A DNA stretch of 64,000 nt from Hyphomonas polymorpha PS728 (GTDB taxonomy: Bacteria; Pseudomonadota; Alphaproteobacteria; Caulobacterales; Hyphomonadaceae): assembly GCF_000685315.1 (NCBI RefSeq), contig NZ_ARYM01000005.1:124001-188000 (forward strand). The letters are read 5' to 3'. This document shows, one piece after another, positions 44,114-51,560 of the stretch; position 1 is the stretch's first letter; the number at the start of each line of letters is the position of its first letter. The notes under the pieces are model-generated. The model was not told the origin of the DNA, searched no databases, and saw only the letters and a program-made list of their open reading frames with translations. The position numbers were made by a program, and so were the translations under genes.

Positions 44114-44737
44114 TTACCGGCCGGGCGGAATGCGCCGGCCTTCTGCGCGCGCGAGTCCCTCGGCCAGTTCGGCCACGGCTTCGGCAATCGCGACAATGAC
44201 TCCCGTCCGGGACATAGACAAGCGCTTTTCAATCTCGGCGTAAGTCAGTCCCTCGATGCGGTGGAGCAGCAGGGCGTCGCGCCGGTGCAGGGCCATGCCA
44301 TCGATAATCTTCTGCGCGGCCTTCAGCCTGTCAGCATCCATGAGCTGTTGCTCCGGTGTGGGAGACCGGTCGCAGGCAATGAGGTGAGCCGCCTCTCCGA
44401 TCTCCACCGAGGCCTGCCGCCTCCGATGGTCCGCTGACCTCAGGAAATCCAGCGCTCCGTTGCGCACCAGCGTAAACAACAAGGGCCTCAGTTCCTCGAT
44501 CCCCTTGTCCGGATAAGCCCGCCGCGCATTCAGGAACGCCGCCTGCACAATGTCCTCGGCATCGGCCTGGTCACGCACCCTGATCCTGCAAAACCGCACC
44601 AACTGCCGGTACTGGCTTCGGAAGAGCAGTGTGAGGGGAGAGATCGATATGTCCAACCGAACTGCGGCCAGGCTCGCTGCTGCGGATAGCTCCGGCGGTC
44701 CGGGTACGGTCTGTTTCAGCGCTCCTGGTGACTCCAT
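44114..44737 (-). CDS. FecI-like ECF sigma factor
   Basis: 207 residues. Sigma region 2 (LFRSQYRQLVRFCRIRVRDQADAEDIVQAAFL) and region 4 (MALHRRDALLLHRIEGLTYAEIEKRLSMSRTGVIVAIAEAVAEL) are complete. Part of the FecI group by sequence and by the adjacent FecR. It directs RNA polymerase to promoters of an uptake system not present here. The N-terminal 25 residues are of unclear start; later ATGs are not available. Confidence 0.88.
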   Translation of the reverse strand: MESPGALKQTVPGPPELSAAASLAAVRLDISISPLTLLFRSQYRQLVRFCRIRVRDQADAEDIVQAAFLNARRAYPDKGIEELRPLLFTLVRNGALDFLRSADHRRRQASVEIGEAAHLIACDRSPTPEQQLMDADRLKAAQKIIDGMALHRRDALLLHRIEGLTYAEIEKRLSMSRTGVIVAIAEAVAELAEGLARAEGRRIPPGR

Positions 44738-45441
44738 GACCTGTCCTCATTGCCTGCTCCAACGCCGGACCTGCGGACAAACAGAGGGAGAAGGCGCGCA
44801 AAGGGGCTCGCCAGAAAATCTCATGCTTCTCCAGGGTTTCCGACGCCCTGCGCATCCTGTTCCGAAGAAAGGACCGCAGCGTCAGATATCAGCCATAGCG
44901 TTGCCATTCGCGAAAACCAGTGCGCGTAGGGCTGATTTCATGCTCTGACGGGATTTCCGACGCCCCGAGCCCCTCCGGAGAGATGCTGAAGAGATTTTGA
45001 CAAAAGTTGATCGCAAGCGCAACCCTGAAAGGAAAGGTATGGGCCGTCGGAAAACCGCGAAGCATGAGCAACGGGGCGCAGGTTTTGACCGGGGTCTTAT
45101 CGCTGCGCCGACCCAGCCGACAATTATGCCTGTCAATTGGACGTTAGACAACTTGCGCCCGGAAAGATGCTGAAAGCCCAACTGGGCTATTCGCTGGCAA
45201 CTCGCTCGCGAAGGCGCAGCTGTTCATAGAGCCGAATATTGGCTTCGTGGCGAAGCATTACGGCTACTGAGAAGTTTTGCGCCTCAATCAGTTCGCGTGC
45301 CCAACCTCAGATGCACCAGACGACAAGTTAGTAGGGATTGTCATACCTCGAAATGTCCAGCTGCATCTGAAAATGACCAATCTGCAGGCTTCCTTCCTGA
45401 AGCTGCAACGCGCCTCAGACCCTGTTCCAACCGCTGCATCC
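44738..45441. other. Degenerate intergenic region between fecI-like gene and ABC exporter
   Basis: About 700 bp without an intact gene. On the minus strand a 40-codon open stretch ending at 45187 (reading LIEAQNFSVAVMLRHEANI) looks like real protein end, but it has a stop directly upstream, so it may be a gene remnant. Other open frames here (e.g. 44882-45181 minus) have no ribosome site and unconvincing composition. Confidence 0.4.
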
Positions 45442-47163
45442 TTACTCCTCCTGTGCCTTCCACATCCCGGCATATAACCCGTTTTTTTCCATCAGGCTTA
45501 CATGGGTGCCTGTCTCCGCCACCTGTCCACGATCAAGCACCACGATCAAATCCATACCTCTCACTGCCGTCAGCCGGTGCGAGGCAAGGATCAGGGTCGC
45601 CTCGCCGATCCCCCTGAACAATTCTGCCAGGATGGCAGATTCGGTCATTGGATCGAGGGCGGATGTCGGCTCATCCGCCAGGACCAACCGGCAGGGCCGC
45701 AGCAGGGCCCGCCCAATCGCCAACCTCTGCCGTTCGCCTCCAGAAAGTCCCGCTGCGGGCGCCCCCGCGACCAAGGTGCCAAGGCGCATCCGCTCCAGCA
45801 TCTCCCTTGCCACGTCGTCTGGAACATCCGTATCCGGAAAACCGAGATTAAAGGCGAGACTTTCCTGGAACAATCCCGCCTGCTGGGGGATAAAGGCAAC
45901 CTGCTTACGCAGGGACGACAGAGAAAGCTCTCCGACCGGCACTCCATCGATCCGCACTCCGCCGCCGGAGGGTGTCAGCAATCCTGGTACGAGCCGCAGC
46001 AGCGTCGACTTTCCGCTGCCCGACGCGCCAACGAGACCTACCCGCATCCCCGGCCGGATGTCGAGCGAGATGTCCTGCAGGACGGCGTCGCTCGTCCCCG
46101 GGCGATAGCTGACAGATACCAACGATACAGCCATGCCCCCGCTTGCGGGCAGGCAGACGCCGGGACCCGCCGTGCCTTCTTCGGGCAGCTCACGGAGAAT
46201 ATCTCCGAGACGTTCGATAAAGGCTGCGCCCTGCCCGATATCGCGGGCCGCATAACCGAGCATCTCGATGGGCCGGACGATTTGGATCATGTAGGCGCTG
46301 ATGAGCAGGAAAGCGCCGGGCGTCATCTCACCGGTCCCGACCCGGTCTATGCCCATCCAGAGGACTGTGAGCATCCCCGCAGAGAAGATCAGGGTCACCA
46401 GTATTCCGTTGCGGAGCCGTACCGAATAGAAGTGCCGCCAGCTCTGTCGCGCCTCCTCGAGGGCGTGATCCATCCGGGCCAGGATCGTTCGCTCACCTGA
46501 AAGCGCCTTGACGGTCTCGATGTTGAGAAAGCTGTCTGCCAGACGGGCAGTCACCTCGATCCGCGCAGCCGACACCTCCCGGCTCGCCAGGAGCACCCGT
46601 GCCGCCCCGCCACCGAAAACCACAGCGTAGAGGAGCCCGCAAAGCATAAAGACCGCCAGGAAGTCAAGATCCAGTTGGGTGGCAATAATGACGCCAATCA
46701 GGGTGATTTCCAGGATGCCCGGTAGCAGTGTGAACACGCCGTGCTGCAGCAACAAACGGTAGCCTTGCAGGCCATTCTCGAGGATCTGCACCATCGCGCC
46801 GGGAGATCGCGCCTGTACAAAAGCCAGCGGCAGCAACAGTGTGTGACGGGCGACCGAAAGGCTGAACGTCCGCACAATATCCTGCTCTGCCCGGCCAAAG
46901 AAGAATGCGCGCCCCTCAGCAGCAATACGCACAAGCCCCTGAGTGCCGGCATAGAGGCAAACCAGCACCGCAGCGGACGTTGCCCCTTCCGGCAGGAGAT
47001 CGACCAGGCGCGCCAGCAGCAGCGGCGCGGCAGCTGACAGGCCAGCGCCCACAATGATGCACAGAATTGCCAGAATCAGCGCCCCGAGGCTCCGCCGATC
47101 GAGCGAGCCAACGAGCGGCCTTAAAGGCAGCCTCACACCCTCGATCCGCCGCCGTCTCACCAT
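45442..47163 (-). CDS. ABC exporter with fused membrane and ATPase domains
   Basis: 573 residues. Six transmembrane segments in the first ~300 residues, then a nucleotide-binding domain with Walker A GASGSGKST, Q-loop QQAGLF, signature LSGGERQR, Walker B LVLADEPTSALD and the His switch ASHRLTAV. Half-transporter of the ABCB/MsbA type, acting as a homodimer in the inner membrane. Substrate not evident; metal-siderophore or peptide export is possible given the FecIR neighbour, but they are separated by a 700-bp degenerate gap. Monocistronic as far as can be seen. Confidence 0.9.
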   Translation of the reverse strand: MVRRRRIEGVRLPLRPLVGSLDRRSLGALILAILCIIVGAGLSAAAPLLLARLVDLLPEGATSAAVLVCLYAGTQGLVRIAAEGRAFFFGRAEQDIVRTFSLSVARHTLLLPLAFVQARSPGAMVQILENGLQGYRLLLQHGVFTLLPGILEITLIGVIIATQLDLDFLAVFMLCGLLYAVVFGGGAARVLLASREVSAARIEVTARLADSFLNIETVKALSGERTILARMDHALEEARQSWRHFYSVRLRNGILVTLIFSAGMLTVLWMGIDRVGTGEMTPGAFLLISAYMIQIVRPIEMLGYAARDIGQGAAFIERLGDILRELPEEGTAGPGVCLPASGGMAVSLVSVSYRPGTSDAVLQDISLDIRPGMRVGLVGASGSGKSTLLRLVPGLLTPSGGGVRIDGVPVGELSLSSLRKQVAFIPQQAGLFQESLAFNLGFPDTDVPDDVAREMLERMRLGTLVAGAPAAGLSGGERQRLAIGRALLRPCRLVLADEPTSALDPMTESAILAELFRGIGEATLILASHRLTAVRGMDLIVVLDRGQVAETGTHVSLMEKNGLYAGMWKAQEE

Positions 47164-47467
47164 GCAGGCACGTTATCTTAAATAGCAGAGAAATTCTACC
47201 TTAAGATTTTGTGTCTGCTGGCGCTCCCGGCAGCCGTTCAGATATTCGCTTCTCTGGCGGGGCCCTAAAGCCTGGCGTTGCGGTTCAGGCCGGCGGCCGG
47301 GCGATCCCCGGACCTGCAGATTGAGCCGCCCTTTGAGCGTCGCGCCAGAATCTAATCCAGCAATCAGAAGTTATTCCTTGTGCGGATTATAAAAAGCGGG
47401 TGAAGGTTTCTATTGGCCTGAAGTGAGCAAACGTGCGGTCAGCAAGTGCTTTCCTGATTGCTTATGC
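47164..47467. other. Non-coding stretch between ABC exporter and hip region
   Basis: About 300 bp; the ABC exporter promoter must lie here. I see no gene, repeat or convincing regulatory motif. Confidence 0.5.
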
Positions 47468-47744
47468 TCAAACCCCTTCGCTGCCTGCGAACGCCAGCGT
47501 CAGTCTTGTGAACAAGACATTTCCCCGTGTCAGCTTCCGGGCAACCTGCTCAATGAAATACTCAAATCGCCTCCGCCCCAAAGCATGCGCGATCTCGCGC
47601 TCCCCCTCCGGGATCGGGGGCGAGCGTCTCCAATAACAGGGCCACATCCCGTTCGATCTCACCCTGCCATCGGCTGCCTCGTCTTAGGAGAAACCTGTCA
47701 GGATCGCGGGAGCTCAGCGATCGTTCCTTGTATCCATTCTGCAT
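47468..47744 (-). pseudogene. Small gene after hipA, interrupted by a one-base frameshift
   Basis: Two overlapping minus-strand frames join into one plausible protein of about 91 residues. Frame one runs from ATG 47744 (MQNGYKERSLSSRDPDRFLL ... ALLLETLAPDP); frame two continues EGEREIAHALGRRRFEYFIEQ and ends at 47468. The join requires removal of one base near 47609-47612, in a CCC/GG run. Frame one alone continues as Gly/Ala-rich nonsense. No family recognised. It lies 93 bp downstream of hipA on the same strand and may once have been its operon partner. A sequencing error could also explain it. Confidence 0.5.
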
Positions 47745-47837
47745 ATCAATTTCCACCCTTAATTGCCAAGGGCGCATTTTCCGGGCGCTCGCCCGAAGAA
47801 TGCGTAAGGACGTCAGGCAGCTTGCCAGATCGCAGGT

Positions 47838-49130
47838 CTATCTGTCGTAGCGTGCTCCAGGACCTGGCAACTCATCAGCCGGATCAGGCCCATCCTCCTG
47901 TCGGAGGTTAAGGGCGACAGTACGGGCAAGCGCAGCTATCTGCGCTTCAAACTCAGCAAGAAGAACGCCATCTCCGGCAGGCATCGCAGCCACTTCGGCG
48001 CGCGCCAGAGGAAGCGCTTCCAGAATTTGCGCCGTTATCATTTCCACGCGGCGGAGTGTGGCTGTCTCGGAAATACCAGCGGCCTGCGCCATACGCCGCC
48101 AATGGCGGCCAAAGATGTACTGCCCCCGCCGCTGTCCACCGATATCCTGGGCCTGATTTTCAGTAATGCCCGCCCAGGCCAGTCCCGACATGAGGTCATA
48201 GAGGGGCGCAAGCGAAGGACCTTCCGGACGCAGCAGGATCGAATAATTCTTGGCATGTGCATCGACATTGCCAATGGCGGTGTTGAAGATCACGGCCTCT
48301 AGAAACCGGTTGGTATCGCGCGCTGTCATCTGCTCACGGATCAGCGTGAACATGTCGGCCAGTGTCACCCCCTGCCGGCCTGTTCCATTATGCTGGTACT
48401 TGGCCACAGGCGGGCGCCCCAGAGCCTGGCAGAAGTCTTCCTGGTGAAGTCGCCCGACATTTCGGCGAACGACACGGTCATAGCGGGTCACCAGCAGATA
48501 GCTGCGCGCCCCCGCCTGCCCTGTCGTGACCTCTGCTGTCGGCAAGCCGCAATGGCGGGCCAGAACCATGCAGAGCGCCTCGTTCTGAACGCTGCCCGGC
48601 AGGCGGGGATTGTCAGGTTTGAGAATATGGGTCGAAGCCGCCCCGTTGACCGGAATAAAGAAGCTTCCATCGACAAATCTCAGCGGCAGCTTGTCCTGCG
48701 CGCCGGCAAGGCTCATGGCGACCCCCTCATCCCCAACCAGAAAAGGCCGGGCGGGCAGTTCCTCTATGATCCGCTCAAGGGCTTCGCCATCCTCTATCGG
48801 AATGTAACCCGCGTCCGGTCCCACCTCCTGGAAGGACAGCGCACCAGCCAGATCCCGCCCGGACGCAGACACAAGCCCTGGAATATCTTCCGTCCCAAGA
48901 CCAAGCGCGCGGGTCATCGCCCGCAGCGGTTCGCCCTCCGGCAGGAGATTCATGAGCCAGGGCGCGGCGATGTCAGGACCTGCGGTCTCATGGCTGAGCG
49001 GCATGGCAAGGGAGACCGGAAACGCGTCCGCTCGATCCTGCCATGCAGCAGCATACCGGAAGGAAGGCCCCTCTTCACCAGTCAGAAATTCGCCGACCCG
49101 AGCGCCATCTGCAAGAACGGATAATTTCAT
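47838..49130 (-). CDS. hipA: HipA-family serine/threonine kinase toxin
   Basis: 430 residues, normal length. HipA N-terminal domain (MKLSVLADGARVGEFLTGEEGPSFRY), SLAGAQDKLPL (ATP loop), THILKP (Lys), catalytic GNVDAHAKNYSIL (Asp and Asn) and the metal-binding Asp in APLYDLMSG. HipA kinases phosphorylate aminoacyl-tRNA synthetases or translation factors and cause growth arrest. Its ATG overlaps the hipB stop, so antitoxin is made first. All catalytic residues appear intact. Confidence 0.93.
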   Translation of the reverse strand: MKLSVLADGARVGEFLTGEEGPSFRYAAAWQDRADAFPVSLAMPLSHETAGPDIAAPWLMNLLPEGEPLRAMTRALGLGTEDIPGLVSASGRDLAGALSFQEVGPDAGYIPIEDGEALERIIEELPARPFLVGDEGVAMSLAGAQDKLPLRFVDGSFFIPVNGAASTHILKPDNPRLPGSVQNEALCMVLARHCGLPTAEVTTGQAGARSYLLVTRYDRVVRRNVGRLHQEDFCQALGRPPVAKYQHNGTGRQGVTLADMFTLIREQMTARDTNRFLEAVIFNTAIGNVDAHAKNYSILLRPEGPSLAPLYDLMSGLAWAGITENQAQDIGGQRRGQYIFGRHWRRMAQAAGISETATLRRVEMITAQILEALPLARAEVAAMPAGDGVLLAEFEAQIAALARTVALNLRQEDGPDPADELPGPGARYDR

Positions 49131-49357
49131 TTCCGGGGCGTCTCAGTGCTGTTCCCGGAGGCGTCTTCAAGGCGCACACCGACCGCCCGCGCGGCGGCGA
49201 GCGCCTTTCCCAGCTGGGTCGTTGGCTTGCCGGCTTCCAGGTCGACGATGAAGCGCTCTCCGGCATTGATGGCGAGCGCCAGTTCGCGCTGTGTTATGCC
49301 CAGCGCCTTGCGGGCCCGGGCGACCATCTGACCGAAATCTCTGGCATTGCTGATCAT
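49127..49357 (-). CDS. hipB: HipB-type antitoxin, Xre-family repressor
   Basis: 76 residues from ATG 49357. Helix-turn-helix ARDFGQMVARARKALGITQRELALAINAGERFIVDLEAG with a short C-terminal tail. It binds HipA and the operators at 49363, 49413 and 49463. The upstream-extended frame to 49435 runs through the first two operators and is not credible. Confidence 0.92.
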   Translation of the reverse strand: MISNARDFGQMVARARKALGITQRELALAINAGERFIVDLEAGKPTTQLGKALAAARAVGVRLEDASGNSTETPRK

Positions 49358-49362
49358 ATCAA

Positions 49363-49382
49363 ATCTTCCCGATCGGGAAGAT
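49363..49382. promoter_or_regulatory. hipBA operator 1
   Basis: ATCTTCCCGATCGGGAAGAT, a perfect 20-bp palindrome, 5 bp upstream of the hipB start codon. Confidence 0.85.
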
Positions 49383-49412
49383 ACTAGGACCAAAGTCCTC
49401 AGACAACACTGA

Positions 49413-49432
49413 ATCTTACCGATCGGGAAGAT
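49413..49432. promoter_or_regulatory. hipBA operator 2
   Basis: ATCTTACCGATCGGGAAGAT, one mismatch to operator 1 and exactly 50 bp from it. Confidence 0.83.
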
Positions 49433-49462
49433 CACGCCGATTTCGCATGTAAATCCTATGAA

Positions 49463-49482
49463 TTCTTACTGATCGGGAAGTT
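49463..49482. promoter_or_regulatory. hipBA operator 3
   Basis: TTCTTACTGATCGGGAAGTT, four mismatches to operator 1, again exactly 50 bp further. The conserved half GATCGGGAAG is identical in all three. Confidence 0.75.
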
Positions 49483-49529
49483 CTTGGGCACACACTTGGA
49501 TTGTGATCCACGAGACGTCAGACAGCGCC

Positions 49530-49743
49530 TTTGTATCCCAGTTTGTATCGCAGTTCTGGGGGGGACAATGGAAATCGAACCGAAAGATCGGCCCAAGTCA
49601 TCGATTTTATTGGAGTTCATTTCGTGAGAAATGGCGCGAGTGACGCGCTTCGGAGCACTCTATTAATTCTTTATATATCAACGCACTAGACTTTGCTGGT
49701 TGGCAAATTGTATCCCCACTAGGTATCCAGTTTGTATCCCACT
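49530..49743. repeat. Cluster of GTATCCC repeats flanking an att-like site
   Basis: GTATCC/GTATCG cores at about 49533, 49545, 49710, 49723 and 49734. The 12-mer CCAGTTTGTATC is repeated exactly at 49538-49549 and 49727-49738. They bracket the tRNA-derived repeat at 49629. This resembles arm-type binding sites of a tyrosine integrase, but no integrase gene is present. Confidence 0.5.
49629..49645. repeat. Direct repeat of the tRNA-Asp 3' end (att-like, left)
   Basis: AAATGGCGCGAGTGACG, identical to 51273-51289, which covers the CCA end and acceptor stem of tRNA-Asp plus three flanking bases. It marks the left end of a 1.6-kb segment holding the fic gene. Confidence 0.75.
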
Positions 49744-49913
49744 CATTTGTGCGATACTGCAAAAACGGCCCAAGCAAACCTTTGCGCACACCAGAGTCGG
49801 TTCTTCCTATCTTCCGATCAAATTTTTGGGACCACTGAGGTTCATGCGAGGACGGCCTATAGGCGCCATGATCGATAAAATACCCTTTTATTAATCACTT
49901 TTTCCGCATAATG

Positions 49914-49942
49914 TGATCGAAATAACAGGATTTTTTCGATCA
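49914..49942. promoter_or_regulatory. Inverted repeat overlapping the fic start
   Basis: Arms TGATCGAAA (49914-49922) and TTTCGATCA (49934-49942) separated by 11 bases; the right arm ends on the A of the fic start codon. Probably an operator or an mRNA hairpin masking the ribosome site. A partial copy (TGATCGATAAAA) lies near 49869. Confidence 0.5.
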
Positions 49943-51045
49943 TGGCTTGGAACTGGGAACTTCGCGACTGGCCGGATTTCATCCGGGACCGGCAGAAACT
50001 CGCCACTCGCGAGGCTCGTTTTCTGGAGCAGGCCGGCGTCCTGATCGGCACGTCGCGTCATATTTCTGATGAAGACAGGATCGAGCTCAGCATATCGGTC
50101 ATGAGCCTGGAAGCGATCGATACATCTCAGATTGAAGGGGAAACACTGGACCGGGCAAGTGTGCAGTCCTCTATCCAACGCGCCCTCGGTCTGAAGGCCG
50201 CCCGGACATCGGCGCGCCCCGCCGAAAGCGGGATCGCGGACATGTTGGTCGACCTTCTGCAGACATCAGGTGATCCGCTTTCGGACGCGATGCTTCATCG
50301 CTGGCACAGGAAAATGTTGAGCGGTCGCACCGACCTAAAAAGCCTCGGCGGCTACCGAGAGCATGAGGAACCGATGCAGATCATATCGGGCGCTTCCTAT
50401 GCCCCGAAAGTCCACTATGAAGCGCCGCCTTCACGTGACGTTCCCAGCCATATGGCGGCGTTCATTGCCTGGTTTAACCAGACCGCGCCAACCGGCGAGG
50501 CACCACTGCTTCCAATCGAGCGGGCCGGACTTGCGCATCTCTGGTTTGAGTGCATCCATCCGTATGAAGATGGTAATGGCCGCATCGGCCGCGCCATCTC
50601 GGAAAAGGCGCTTGCTCAAGGTCGGCAGCGGCCGGTCTTCACCTCACTGGCTGGCGCCCTGCTGCGCCACCGCAAGGACTACTACTGTGAACTGGAGTTC
50701 GCGAGCGCAACCCTGAATGCAGACAGGTGGCTCAACTGGTTTGCGGATATTGCGCTCGAGGCACAGGGCAGGAGCCTGAGGCAGGTAGAATTCATGCTGT
50801 CCAAGACCCGCCTCTTCGACCGGCTCGCAGGGCAGCTGAATCCACGGCAGGAGAAAGCGTTGCTGCGTATGTTCGCCGAAGGCATTGACGGCTTCAAGGG
50901 CGGGCTAAGCGCGAAGAATTACATGACGATCACAGGCGCCCCGACAGCAACCGCAACCCGCGACCTTGCCGACATGGTCGCCAAAGGCGCGCTCGTCCGC
51001 GAGGGGGAACTTAAATCCACCCGGTACTTCCTGAAGCTGGACTGA
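49942..51045 (+). CDS. Fic-domain AMP-transferase with inhibitory helix
   Basis: 367 residues. An N-terminal DUF4172-type domain (WNWELRDWPDF), the inhibitory helix motif TSQIEGE (Thr61-Glu65-Gly66, class II arrangement), and the catalytic loop HPYEDGNGRIGR with His206. The C-terminus has a winged-helix-like region (LSAKNYMTITGAPTATATRDL) often seen in Fic proteins. It transfers AMP, or another nucleotide part, to a target protein; the inhibitory helix is in the same chain, so no separate antitoxin is needed. It is the only intact gene between the two tRNA-Asp repeats. Confidence 0.92.
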   Translation: MAWNWELRDWPDFIRDRQKLATREARFLEQAGVLIGTSRHISDEDRIELSISVMSLEAIDTSQIEGETLDRASVQSSIQRALGLKAARTSARPAESGIADMLVDLLQTSGDPLSDAMLHRWHRKMLSGRTDLKSLGGYREHEEPMQIISGASYAPKVHYEAPPSRDVPSHMAAFIAWFNQTAPTGEAPLLPIERAGLAHLWFECIHPYEDGNGRIGRAISEKALAQGRQRPVFTSLAGALLRHRKDYYCELEFASATLNADRWLNWFADIALEAQGRSLRQVEFMLSKTRLFDRLAGQLNPRQEKALLRMFAEGIDGFKGGLSAKNYMTITGAPTATATRDLADMVAKGALVREGELKSTRYFLKLD

Positions 51046-51272
51046 AACGCTTGCGCAAAGAACCTGCAACACCCGGGTCTCGAAAAACGGAGAACATGCG
51101 AACCTTTAATAGCGAATGCCCGTTGTTAAAGGCTCGCGCTCAGCGACTTCGTTACCGCTGTGTCTCCGGAGGGACCCGCGTGCTGGGGGGATCTTAAAAA
51201 TGAGAGAGCGGGATGGTTCGGGCCATTTGAAAGCAAGGCGAGTAAGGATATACCGCCTTGTAATCATTGAAT

Positions 51273-51289
51273 AAATGGCGCGAGTGACG
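51273..51289. repeat. Direct repeat at the tRNA-Asp 3' end (att-like, right)
   Basis: AAATGGCGCGAGTGACG, the partner of 49629-49645. It lies at the CCA end of the tRNA gene, the usual target of tyrosine integrases. Confidence 0.75.
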
Positions 51290-51352
51290 GGGCTCGAACC
51301 CGCGACCTCCGGCGTGACAGGCCGGCACTCTAACCGACTGAGCTACACCCGC
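51276..51352 (-). tRNA. tRNA-Asp (anticodon GTC)
   Basis: 77 bases on the minus strand. Acceptor stem GCGGGTG pairs with CACTCGC (one G-U pair), TA-GCTC D-arm start, anticodon stem CCGGC/GCCGG with loop CTGTCAC, T-arm with GGTTCGAGCC, discriminator G and an encoded CCA. It reads Asp codons GAC/GAT. Its 3' end faces the Fic segment and serves as the apparent integration site. Confidence 0.97.
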
Positions 51353-51560
51353 GCATTTTTCTGGCGCCCCTTTCCGGAAGCGAAGCGCCTCTCTAATCAA
51401 GCATGGCGGATGGGTCAAGCACACTTCTTCACGCAATTCACAAGCATGTGTTGGGCCCCTGCGCAGGTGCCTTTCCCCCCTTTTATGCCCGCTTTGCCAT
51501 TCACACGACACATTCCGAACCCATGTGATACAGAATTACGCAAAAGTCGGGATTCGCCCC

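Noticed and set aside
44882-45181. 99-codon minus-strand frame in the fecI-ABC gap
   Set aside because: No ribosome site, no recognisable features, low-quality composition; treated as part of a degenerate region.
47423-47911. 162-codon plus-strand frame downstream of hipA
   Set aside because: It is opposite to the end of hipA and to the frameshifted gene; composition rich in Cys/Pro/Ser suggests a shadow.
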